Notes under the pieces: generated by a model
The model's input: only the letters and a program-made list of their open reading frames with translations
Databases searched by the model: none
What the model was told of the DNA's origin: nothing
Assembly (NCBI GenBank): GCA_013695505.1
Contig: JACDAH010000533.1
Coordinates: forward strand, 1 to 5,410
Reading direction: 5' to 3'
DNA from: Chloroflexota bacterium
Lineage (GTDB): Bacteria > Chloroflexota > Limnocylindria > Limnocylindrales > CSP1-4
Length of the DNA: 5,410 bases
Translations under genes and position numbers: made by a program
Shown: positions 1-4,778 of the stretch, one piece after another
Numbering within the stretch: the first letter of the stretch is position 1
Layout: each line of letters begins with the position of its first letter

Positions 1-1
1 T

Positions 2-58
2 TTGTCGAGTCCAGGTGAAGAGGACGAGTTCCTGCCACACGTGCTGCGGCTTCCTTGA
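2..58 (+). CDS. Possible C-terminal tail of a gene entering from the left edge
   Basis: One plus-strand frame is open from the window edge and stops at a TGA at 56-58. It reads as an acidic then hydrophobic tail containing GEEDEFLPHVLRLP. Only 18 residues are visible, so no family can be named. The strong hairpin starting 23 bases after the stop is where a terminator for such a gene would sit, which is the main support. The open frame could also be chance in GC-rich DNA, so this call is weak. Confidence 0.3.
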   Translation: MSSPGEEDEFLPHVLRLP

Positions 59-80
59 TTCATTCCGGGAGGCGGACAGC

Positions 81-113
81 CTGACGGCCAGGCGCTGTAC
101 GCCTGGCCGTCAG
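81..113. terminator. Perfect 14-bp hairpin, probable bidirectional terminator
   Basis: CTGACGGCCAGGCG (81-94) is followed by the 5-base loop CTGTA and its exact reverse complement (100-113). The stem lies 13 bases beyond the stop of the minus-strand micro-gene and 22 bases beyond the possible plus-strand gene tail, so it could end transcripts from both sides. There is no T-tract on either strand, so it is not a classical intrinsic terminator. It could instead protect a 3' end. Confidence 0.65.
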
Positions 114-126
114 GGGTGGGTGGTGA

Positions 127-228
127 CTAGCGAATGCGGATGTGGGCGAGCATGGGGGCCGCCTGGCCGACGAAGGCGAGCGCCGAGAACGCCGTCAGGA
201 CGATAATCCGAGTCCATCGAGAAGTCAT
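127..228 (-). CDS. 33-residue membrane/signal-like peptide A (member of a three-peptide family)
   Basis: This small gene starts at ATG 228-226 and stops at TAG 129-127. A near-perfect Shine-Dalgarno sequence, AAAGGAGG (minus strand, 246-239), lies 10 bases upstream. The product begins MTSRWTR, has a hydrophobic segment at about residues 8-27, and ends AAPMLAHIRIR. It is colinear with the two plus-strand peptides at 611-694 and 734-823: Arg at position 7, one hydrophobic helix, and an Ala-Ala-Pro motif at residues 23-25 (22-24 in the others). A charged tail follows. It therefore looks like an isolated signal peptide or single-pass micro-protein. If signal peptidase cut at the G-Q-A site, a tail starting Ala-Pro would be released; that is inference. 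The Shine-Dalgarno sequence lies inside a predicted hairpin, suggesting translational control. The gene is divergent from the other two peptide genes. Function is unknown. Confidence 0.72.
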   Translation of the reverse strand: MTSRWTRIIVLTAFSALAFVGQAAPMLAHIRIR

Positions 229-238
229 GGTGCAAGTC

Positions 239-284
239 CCTCCTTTCCGAAAGTCGAAACCACGACGGCTTCGCTCAGGAAAGG
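239..284 (-). promoter_or_regulatory. RNA hairpin that would hide the ribosome-binding site of peptide A
   Basis: Read on the minus strand, CCTTTCC (284-278) is complementary to GGAAAGG (248-242), which overlaps the Shine-Dalgarno sequence (246-239) of the 127-228 gene. Nested inside, CGAAGCC (273-267) pairs with GGTTTCG (261-255) through one G-U pair, around a 5-base loop. The result is two stacked 7-bp stems with an internal loop that would occlude ribosome binding. The pairing is seen directly; any switching behaviour is inference. Confidence 0.4.
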
Positions 285-525
285 CTGCTGGCAACGCGAC
301 CCAGCGGTCATCGGCAGGTCAGCCCATTTGCGATGGCCTGGAAGACCCGGACACGCCCCGAACGCTGTCGGGCGAACGCGACAGGAGCGCCGGCCAAGGG
401 GTCTTGCTTCGAGTCTGATCCTTGCGGTGGGGCAGACGCCGGTCAACTGGCGCTGCCATGGCGGCGGTAATAGGCACTGATGCCGCCGCCAAAATGGGCA
501 GGACTGCCGATGGCCCGCGTAGACC

Positions 526-605
526 TGCCTCCGATGGTTGTTTGGCCGCAACAAATGCAGCGGCCGTCACCGGTCAGGCGCTTCCCGACCGAGTACCAAG
601 GAGGC
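526..605 (+). promoter_or_regulatory. Possible branched leader RNA enclosing the ribosome-binding site of peptide B
   Basis: GCCTCC (526-531) is complementary to GGAGGC (600-605), which contains most of the Shine-Dalgarno sequence of the 611-694 gene. Between these arms lie two further hairpins: GGCCGC (544-549) with GCGGCC (560-565), and CGGTC (571-575) with GACCG (587-591). Together they could form a three-way junction that sequesters the ribosome-binding site. Stems this short occur by chance in GC-rich DNA, so this is tentative. Confidence 0.25.
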
Positions 606-610
606 TTCCG

Positions 611-694
611 ATGAAGCAACTCGTGTATCGCGTCGTTGCGGTCGCGGCGCCGATTGTCGCGTTCCTCGCCGTCGCCGCGCCGCGCCTCTTCTGA
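611..694 (+). CDS. 27-residue membrane/signal-like peptide B
   Basis: The ATG at 611 is preceded by a strong Shine-Dalgarno AAGGAGG (598-604) with 6-base spacing, which fixes the start. The peptide begins MKQLVYR, has a hydrophobic stretch at about residues 8-23, and ends AFLAVAAPRLF. Over the first 24 residues it matches peptide C (734-823) at 21 positions. At DNA level, 10 codons differ silently and only 3 change the residue (positions 3, 8 and 16). That pattern indicates selection on the protein and is strong evidence that both are real genes. It has no Cys, so it is not a lipoprotein precursor or a classical AgrD-type thiolactone peptide. A short positive N-region, a hydrophobic core and an Ala-X-Ala-like site resemble a secretory signal peptide with almost nothing after it. 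Function is unknown; an exported peptide or small membrane effector is possible. Confidence 0.82.
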   Translation: MKQLVYRVVAVAAPIVAFLAVAAPRLF

Positions 695-733
695 TTAGGT
701 CTCGCATCAACCCAATACAGAGGAGCACATCCC

Positions 734-823
734 ATGAAGCATCTGGTCTATCGCCTCGTCGCCGTGGCCGCCCCGATTGCCGCGTTCCTGGCGGTTGCCG
801 CGCCGTACATCCGCATGCACTAG
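734..823 (+). CDS. 29-residue membrane/signal-like peptide C (tandem paralogue of B)
   Basis: The start at 734 follows the Shine-Dalgarno AGAGGAG (719-725) by 8 bases. The product begins MKHLVYR, has a hydrophobic core at about residues 8-23, and ends VAAPYIRMH. It is a tandem duplicate of the gene at 611-694, with only 39 bases between them, so the two are presumably cotranscribed. The N-terminal 24 residues are nearly identical to B, but the tails after Ala-Ala-Pro differ completely (RLF versus YIRMH). The tail shares an Ile-Arg pair with peptide A (HIRIR). A conserved leader with a variable tail is what would be expected if the tail carried specificity, though this is inference. A hairpin begins 12 bases after the stop and may separate the peptide unit from the lspA-like gene. 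Confidence 0.82.
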   Translation: MKHLVYRLVAVAAPIAAFLAVAAPYIRMH

Positions 824-834
824 ACCGCCCCTCC

Positions 835-865
835 AATGGCTCGCTCCTCACCCGAGCGAGCCATT
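835..865 (+). terminator. 12-bp hairpin between peptide C and the lspA-like gene
   Basis: AATGGCTCGCTC (835-846) pairs perfectly with GAGCGAGCCATT (854-865) across a 7-base loop; a third T follows the stem. It lies just after the stop of peptide C and 28 bases before the lspA-like start. It is probably a terminator or partial attenuator that lets the peptides be made in excess over the peptidase. The T-tract is very short, so read-through is likely. Confidence 0.6.
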
Positions 866-893
866 TGGACGCGGCCACCCGCTGGAGTCCGCC

Positions 894-1427
894 ATGTCAA
901 TCCCATCTCTTGTCCGCCTCTCAGCTCCGGGACCTCTCATGACCTCGATCGCCGTCGTGTCGGTCATCCTCGACCAGGTCACGAAGTCGGTGGTTCGAGC
1001 GACGCTGGCGGCCTGTCCTGACGGAGCTGCCGCCTGCGACCGAGTCCTGCTGATCGGACCGTTCGACCTGCTGCGCACGAGCAACCCGGGGAGCGCCCTC
1101 GGGCTCGCCGGCCCAGCAAGCGTTCTGCCGCTGATCATTGCTGCCGCGCTCCTGCTGGTCGCGGAATGGCGCCTCGCTCCGCGAACCATGGCGGTCGTCG
1201 TCGGCCTCGGTCTCCAGGCTGGGGGCCTCGTCGGCGGCGCGGTCGACCGGCTGATATTCCACGAGGTCACCGACTTCTTGCATCTATCCCTTGACGGATC
1301 CCCACGAGGAGTCGTGGCGAACGTTGCCGATCTCGCTCTGATCGTGGGCGGCTGCCTGGTCGCGGTCGAGATGGTTCGGCAGGGATCGGCCCGGAGCAAC
1401 ACTCCGTTGCCCGGGCCTTCGCTCTAG
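894..1427 (+). CDS. lspA: Divergent signal peptidase II (LspA-like) membrane aspartyl protease
   Basis: This 177-residue membrane protein has the layout of the LspA family, which removes signal peptides from prolipoproteins inside the cytoplasmic membrane. Visible motifs, in order, are D27-QVTK, N64-PGSALG, GGLVGGAVDR (109-119), VTDF with D127, and VANVAD with D146. D127 and D146 correspond to the catalytic Asp pair and are 19 residues apart, as in characterised LspA. Helices lie at about 16-34, 74-91, 98-117 and 140-158. Two departures are notable: the usual Asn of the GNxxDR motif is Gly, and the Phe of FNxAD is Ala. The enzyme is likely active but divergent, and may be a paralogue of the housekeeping copy. 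The start at 894 has GGAG (884-887) with 6-base spacing; ATG 939 (162 residues) is an alternative. The gene follows the peptide genes after a hairpin, suggesting a functional link. Confidence 0.82.
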   Translation: MSIPSLVRLSAPGPLMTSIAVVSVILDQVTKSVVRATLAACPDGAAACDRVLLIGPFDLLRTSNPGSALGLAGPASVLPLIIAAALLLVAEWRLAPRTMAVVVGLGLQAGGLVGGAVDRLIFHEVTDFLHLSLDGSPRGVVANVADLALIVGGCLVAVEMVRQGSARSNTPLPGPSL

Positions 1428-1434
1428 GGTAGGA

Positions 1435-1469
1435 AGTCCGGCACAAGCGACACCGCCAAGGCCCGGACT
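1435..1469. terminator. Inverted repeat between convergent lspA-like and GNAT genes
   Basis: AGTCCGG (1435-1441) is the exact reverse complement of CCGGACT (1463-1469), with a 21-base loop. It starts 7 bases after the lspA-like stop and lies 60 bases beyond the end of the convergent GNAT gene. It could terminate from both sides, but the long loop and lack of a T-tract make this a weak prediction. Confidence 0.35.
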
Positions 1470-1528
1470 GGTGTTCACGGATTCTTGGGTACGCGCTTCC
1501 TGGGTCGTTCCGATCGGTCGTCGCGCGG

Positions 1529-2011
1529 TCAGCCCTCTCGGATCGTCTCGTTACCGGCCCCAGGTTCCGACCCGGCCCGTCGGTCGCCACCAATGGCACT
1601 CCGATCGCGCCGGATCATCGCCCCGTATCGCTCGAAGCCGAGGCGCTCGTAGAACGGAATCACGTCGTCCTCGCAGACCAGGTCAACGACATAGCGCGGT
1701 TCGAGCTCCGCAAGCACCAGACGAACCAGCTCGCTGCCGATGCCCCGGTGATGCCATGACGGCAGGACCTCCAGAAACGGCAGAAACGCGGCGAGAACGC
1801 CGTCGCCGATCGCGGTCACGAACCCGACCACTCGGGCCGAAGTCGGAGCCTCCTCATCGATCGCAAGGACGAAGGCCTCGCTGCCCGCGAGCATCCGCAG
1901 GTGCTCCTCGGGCGACGGCGGACTCGGCCAGCCGACCCAGAAGCCACCGCGCAGGTCGTCGGACGTCACTCCTTCGAGGGAGGTCTGGAACCGGATCCGG
2001 GCTGCCTCCAT
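1529..2011 (-). CDS. GNAT family N-acetyltransferase
   Basis: This 160-residue protein has the Gcn5-related acetyltransferase fold, transferring an acetyl group from acetyl-CoA to an amine; the substrate cannot be told. Motif A is seen as FLEVLPSWHHRGIGSELVR (residues 79-97). HHRGIG (87-92) is the pyrophosphate-binding loop, with His where Gln or Arg is usual. Motif B is DVIPFYERLGFERYG (116-130); Y121 is the candidate general acid. VVGFVTAIGDG (61-71) is the preceding beta hairpin. The tail after about residue 135 is charged and probably disordered. The start at 2011 is chosen because the domain begins soon after and the longer frame upstream is low-complexity and Arg/Pro/Ser-rich. There is no Shine-Dalgarno sequence, but TACGGT lies 7 bases upstream, which suits a leaderless transcript. 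An ATG at 2050 would add 13 residues. The gene is convergent with the lspA-like gene and divergent from the ligase relic. Confidence 0.85.
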   Translation of the reverse strand: MEAARIRFQTSLEGVTSDDLRGGFWVGWPSPPSPEEHLRMLAGSEAFVLAIDEEAPTSARVVGFVTAIGDGVLAAFLPFLEVLPSWHHRGIGSELVRLVLAELEPRYVVDLVCEDDVIPFYERLGFERYGAMIRRDRSAIGGDRRAGSEPGAGNETIREG

Positions 2012-2061
2012 GGTGCGAACCGTACATGAGCCGAATGGGGCAGGTGTCATGCCCCGAGGCG

Positions 2062-2773
2062 ATGGACGCGAGGCTGATTGGATCGCCGACCTGTTCTGCA
2101 AGGGGCTGCTGCGGCGAGCTTCATGCAGCCTCGCCCGGAGCGCGAGCTCGTGCGCTATCGGACGAGCTTCCGGAAAGCGCGTCGGCAATCAACCGTCTTG
2201 GCCCCCTCCAGGCGGCGATCCGCGACCCTGAGCGGTACGCCGTGGAGCCCAAGGTCGACAGCGTCCGCGGCCTCGTTGTCTTCGGGCCGGACGGCCTCGA
2301 GACGCGGAACCGTCATGGCGTTCGCCAGGACTGGCTTCGGCGCGACGGCTTTCGAGCTGGCCTACGCCGACTGGCTGATCGGTTGCCGATCCTCTGGGAG
2401 GGGACCGTCCTTGACGGCGAGCCATTTCCGAACGACCATGTCGGCGCTCCTCGGATCGAAACGGCACCGCGCGGACCTTCGCCTCGCGGTGTTCGACGTC
2501 CCGATCCTGGCCGGAGTCGACCTTCGGTCGTGGCCGTGGTCCGAGCGCCGCGAACGGCTGGGACTCTTCGCCTAAGCTTTCGACGTCCCCTTGGAGCTCT
2601 CACCGATCGTCGAGCCCTCGGCGGCCCTCGCCCTCGACATCACCGATGGACGGCTCGAGGGGATCGTTCTGAAGGACCGCGCGTCCACGTACCGCGATGG
2701 CTCGCGGGCCGGCTGGTCGAAGGTCAAGGATCCTCGGTGGATGCAACGTGAGTTGTGGAGGTTCGAGCGATGA
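2062..2773 (+). pseudogene. Broken ATP-dependent DNA ligase (LigC/LigD-like catalytic domain)
   Basis: Fragments in two frames line up, in order, with the nucleotidyltransferase domain of ATP-dependent DNA ligases, which seal nicks through a lysyl-AMP intermediate. Frame 1 gives YAVEPKVDSVRGLVVF, the adenylation motif with the Lys codon at 2251-2253, then LETRNRHGVR and EGTVLDGEPF. After about 2420-2435 the match moves to frame 2: SALLGSKRHRADLRLAVFDV, then WSERRERLGLFA. A TAA stop at 2573-2575 interrupts, and the same frame continues with AFDVPLELSPIVEPS, then RLEGIVLKDRASTYRDGSRAG and WSKVKDPRW (motifs IV and V), to a TGA at 2771-2773. The lesions are thus one frameshift, one in-frame stop, and Ser replacing Gly in KxDG. 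The 5' boundary is uncertain; homology is clear only from about 2158. The stop overlaps the next gene's start (ATGA), a relic of an operon. Sequencing error cannot be excluded, but two separate lesions plus a motif substitution favour true decay. Confidence 0.75.
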
Positions 2774-3237
2774 CGCGACAGCCAAAGGTCGATCAGTTCC
2801 TCGCGGAGGTGATGCCGATGGTCCACGACATGGACGTCGCCTTCCACAACGGCAACGTCGCGCCGCGAGTAGCCGTCTGGTCCCACACGGATCCAGTCAC
2901 GCTGTTCGGCGCGGTGCGCAGCGGGAGCGGATGGGACGAAATCCTGCCGATGTTCGAGCTCCTCGCCTCGCAATTCTCGAACGGCTCATTCGAGTACGAG
3001 GTCGTCGCTGCCGACGTCAGTGGCGATCTCGGGTACATCGTTGGCTTCGAGCACACGACAGCCGCCTTCGGGTCGGCGAAGTTGCCGAACCGATACGACC
3101 TCCGCGTCACGACGAACTTCCGACGCGAGGACGGCGAGTGGAAGATCGTCCATCGCCATGCCGATCCAGTCCCGGGATCCGCCGGGACCGAGCGACAGAT
3201 GAGGGACGTCGACCGAGCACTTGCGTCGACGGACTGA
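2770..3237 (+). CDS. Nuclear transport factor 2-like (SnoaL/DUF4440-like) protein
   Basis: This 155-residue cytosolic protein has the NTF2-like cone fold pattern, a scaffold used by small hydrolases, isomerases and non-catalytic binding proteins. An N-terminal helix with VDQFLAEVMPMVHDMDVAF is followed by VWSHTDPVTLFGAV (36-49), a helix with GWDEILPMFELLA (54-66), and alternating strands. The last strands read LRVTTNFRREDGEWKIVHRH (111-130), the typical closing hairpin of this superfamily, often ending in a conserved His-Ala-Asp as here. No assigned catalytic set is evident, so the substrate is unknown. The start at 2770 is preferred over ATG 2755 because GGAGG (2757-2761) gives 8-base spacing. 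Its ATG overlaps the stop of the ligase relic by four bases, so it was once, and may still be, translationally coupled to it. Unlike its upstream partner, it appears intact. Confidence 0.85.
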   Translation: MTRQPKVDQFLAEVMPMVHDMDVAFHNGNVAPRVAVWSHTDPVTLFGAVRSGSGWDEILPMFELLASQFSNGSFEYEVVAADVSGDLGYIVGFEHTTAAFGSAKLPNRYDLRVTTNFRREDGEWKIVHRHADPVPGSAGTERQMRDVDRALASTD

Positions 3238-3260
3238 GGAGTCGCCGAGAGACCGACTCC
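3238..3260 (+). terminator. Hairpin directly after the NTF2-like gene
   Basis: GGAGTCG (3238-3244) pairs with CGACTCC (3254-3260) across a 9-base loop, starting at the base after the stop codon of the NTF2-like gene. It could end that transcription unit. It has no T-tract and the stem is short. Confidence 0.4.
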
Positions 3261-3654
3261 CTCCTACCGGATTGATCGGCTCTCCCGTATCGCCGCCGGA
3301 CACAGCTGCACGTACCCCTGTTGCCGGGGTCATCTAACGCGTGGGCGATTGCCGACTCCCGACGCGTTTGCCGGGTTGCTTGCTCCACGGGAGAGCCAGC
3401 ACGGCATCACCCCAGCAAGACTGATGCGGTCCGCCCAACGACGGTGGGTGATGGGCTTCCGCGAGGCGAACATTCGATCGTAGGTGAGGTGACTGACGGG
3501 ACACGACTGACCCCCGCAGCGCTACAGGCATGGCGCGATCGGCTGGCGGCAATCCTCGAGGACGAGCGAGGCGAGATCATCAACTGACAGGCTCACGTGC
3601 GACTGCGGAAGGTCGCTCGGCCCACTTTTTCCGACCCAGCCCGGATCAAGACGA
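3261..3654. other. Gene-poor stretch with a bulged inverted repeat
   Basis: No convincing gene spans this region. AACGCGTGGG (3336-3345) pairs with CCC-G-ACGCGTT (3358-3368) with one bulged base, and TTGCCGGG occurs on both sides of it (3321-3328 and 3368-3375). A weak small open frame is listed at 3489-3587. A run of five T's lies at about 3625-3630 after a 5-bp stem (3599-3603 with 3612-3616), a marginal plus-strand terminator. Confidence 0.4.
3489..3587 (+). CDS. Possible 32-residue protein or gene remnant
   Basis: From GTG 3489 to TGA 3585-3587 the frame encodes a helical, charged segment containing RLTPAALQAWRDRLAAILED, then ERGEI. This loosely resembles the N-terminal coiled coil of Gre-type transcription factors (an LTPxxxxxLxxEL pattern), which would make it a truncated relic. 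The resemblance is short and could be chance. The frame is open further upstream without any recognisable sequence. AGGTGAG (3482-3488) abuts the GTG and is too close to serve as its ribosome-binding site. Low confidence that it is expressed. Confidence 0.2.
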   Translation: MTDGTRLTPAALQAWRDRLAAILEDERGEIIN

Positions 3655-3879
3655 TCAGCCGATGAGCCGCTCGTGACCGGGCGGGAGATAGCCGCGCCGG
3701 TGCTCCTCCACGGCATAACGGAATCCGAGCGTCCAGAAGTCGGTCGCCTCGCGGAAGTCGGCGAGCTCCGCGGTGCTCGTGTCCCAGGCGTCGATCCAGC
3801 CCCCGGCAATCGAACGCGGCATGCCGGCCCGGACCAAGCGTTCCACGCATGCAATCCGTCCCGCGAGGAACCGGCTCAT
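3655..3879 (-). CDS. Small hypothetical protein, 74 residues
   Basis: This predicted soluble protein is not recognised as a named family. It begins MSRFLAGRIACVERLVRAGM, a likely amphipathic helix. GGWIDAWDTST (27-37) follows, then DFREATDFWTLGFRYAVEEH (41-60) and RRGYLPP. The dense aromatic residues (three Trp, several Phe and Tyr) and alternating acidic residues do not look like a random frame. Start ATG 3879-3877 was chosen because the 28 residues before it in the longer frame are Arg/Pro-rich and look non-coding. The upstream signal is weak (GGGATCGGG, 5 bases or less from the start), so the start is uncertain. TTGACA on the minus strand (3983-3978), about 100 bases upstream, is a possible -35 element, but no good -10 follows. 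It stands alone, divergent from the DUF1622 gene. Confidence 0.6.
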   Translation of the reverse strand: MSRFLAGRIACVERLVRAGMPRSIAGGWIDAWDTSTAELADFREATDFWTLGFRYAVEEHRRGYLPPGHERLIG

Positions 3880-4094
3880 GGCCCGATCCCGGCTTGCAGG
3901 GGGGCGGCGGCGGCGGGCGGGGCGGTCGCTGATGAGCATGCTTCGGCGATCCTGCATCGCCAACCTTGCGATCCGCCTGTCAAGCGCTCGCCAACGACGC
4001 CCCGCTGTCCCATGTGATCACCGAGCGATAAGCGATTCCACCAAGAGTCACACCGGCCTGCCGCTCCGCGCGCCGGCTACGCCCTCGGGCTAGA

Positions 4095-4110
4095 CCCGCG
4101 GCGGCGCGGG
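4095..4110. repeat. Compact GC hairpin upstream of the DUF1622 gene
   Basis: CCCGCG (4095-4100), loop GCGG, and CGCGGG (4105-4110) form a perfect 6-bp stem. It lies 25 bases upstream of the candidate -10 box of the DUF1622 gene, where the -35 region begins, so it could be an operator or a terminator of upstream transcription. It may equally be a chance GC palindrome. Confidence 0.3.
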
Positions 4111-4134
4111 CGAAGGCCGAACCACTCGATGGGC

Positions 4135-4140
4135 TAGGGT
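4135..4140 (+). promoter_or_regulatory. Candidate -10 box for a leaderless DUF1622 transcript
   Basis: TAGGGT fits the TANNNT pattern of bacterial -10 elements and ends 6 bases before the ATG at 4147. Transcription would then start at or next to the start codon, which explains the absence of a Shine-Dalgarno sequence. No clear -35 element is seen. Confidence 0.35.
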
Positions 4141-4146
4141 TTCGGT

Positions 4147-4527
4147 ATGCCCGACACCTTCGCCGGCTGGGTTCAGCTCGCTGGCCAACTCGTCGACGCC
4201 GCTGGCGTCGCGGTGATCGGCATCGGGATCGCGCTTGTGGCGGTGCTCGCCGTCCGTCGCCTCGCACGCGGCGACCGAGACGTCTACACGGGGTTTCGGC
4301 AGCAACTCGGAAGAGCGATTCTGCTCGGACTTGAGCTGCTCGTTGCCGCCGACATCATCCGGACGGTTGCCGTAACGCCGACGCTCGAGTCGGTGACCGT
4401 CCTCGGCGTGATCGTCCTCGTGCGGACGTTCCTGTCGTTCAGCCTCGAGGTCGAGCTCACTGGCCGCTGGCCATGGCAACAACGCGGCGAGGCTCGCGGC
4501 GAGCGCGAGGGCGCTCCTGACCGCTAG
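4147..4527 (+). CDS. DUF1622 family integral membrane protein
   Basis: This 126-residue protein carries the signature of DUF1622, a family of small inner-membrane proteins of unknown function. The conserved core is FRQQLGRAILLGLELLVAAD (50-69), followed directly by IIRTV. A PTLESV turn and the third membrane segment VLGVIVLVRTFLSFSLEVEL (85-104) follow, then GRWPW (107-111), a family hallmark. Predicted membrane segments are about 14-36, 56-75 and 84-101. The Arg-rich stretch after the first (VRRLARGDRD, 36-45) is probably cytoplasmic. Length is close to that usual for the family. The tail after 112 is charged and variable. There is no Shine-Dalgarno sequence before 4147; a TAGGGT box 6 bases upstream suggests a leaderless message. 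It sits alone between the 74-residue hypothetical gene (divergent) and the tRNA remnant. Confidence 0.88.
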   Translation: MPDTFAGWVQLAGQLVDAAGVAVIGIGIALVAVLAVRRLARGDRDVYTGFRQQLGRAILLGLELLVAADIIRTVAVTPTLESVTVLGVIVLVRTFLSFSLEVELTGRWPWQQRGEARGEREGAPDR

Positions 4528-4778
4528 ATCAACGGCGACGGCGGCCGCATCGTGATCGCGACGGGCCGCTTCGTGCCGGTAGCGACCCGTCACGGAAGCC
4601 AGCGAAGGCCGCGGAGCCGCGAGGCCGAACGGGGTTCGGCTGTGTTGCTCGCGAGTTGCGCACGGACCTACGAGGATGAGACCGGATCGGACGAGATCGA
4701 CAGTCGCGAGCCCGCCGTCTTCGTGCACGAAATGGCACGCAACAGCACCGCTGGCAACGAGCCAACACGTCGGGATGA
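4528..4778. other. Non-coding stretch between the DUF1622 gene and the tRNA remnant
   Basis: No gene can be supported here; open frames on both strands are Arg/Ser/Pro-rich without a ribosome-binding site or family signature. It contains the compact hairpin GCCGAAC-GGG-GTTCGGC (4624-4640), followed by TGTGTTGC. This could terminate DUF1622 transcription about 100 bases after its stop. Confidence 0.4.

Larger units (their letters stand above)
229..610. other. Intergenic region between divergent peptide genes
   Basis: This 382-bp stretch carries no convincing gene; its open frames lack ribosome-binding sites and family signatures. It must hold the promoters for peptide A (minus) and peptides B/C (plus), but no good -35/-10 pair was found by eye. 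It contains several inverted repeats: TGGCGGCGG (459-467) with CCGCCGCCA (483-491), CTGTCG (365-370) with CGACAG (379-384), and the two leader structures listed separately. Confidence 0.5.

Noticed and set aside
225..570. Minus-strand and plus-strand frames in the region between the divergent peptide genes
   Set aside because: They have no ribosome-binding site, no family signature and Arg/Pro-rich composition, and they overlap each other.
229..610. SAM or cobalamin riboswitch in the long leader
   Set aside because: A GCTGGCAAC-like string near 285-295 is suggestive, but the rest of the conserved cores is not present on either strand.
127..823. Type I toxin peptides or AgrD-type cyclic autoinducers
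   Set aside because: No antisense RNA promoter could be identified, and no Cys/Ser thiolactone site or charged AgrD C-terminal recognition segment exists. These identities cannot be supported.
1471..2751. A 426-codon plus-strand open frame
   Set aside because: Its first half is antisense to the well-supported GNAT gene and is Arg/Ser/Pro-rich. Only its part around 2158-2424 is real, as a ligase fragment, and after that the homology moves to another frame.
4090..4728. Long minus-strand frame over the DUF1622 gene
   Set aside because: It is antisense to clear DUF1622 motifs and its composition is low-complexity His/Asp/Arg, typical of a GC-rich shadow frame.
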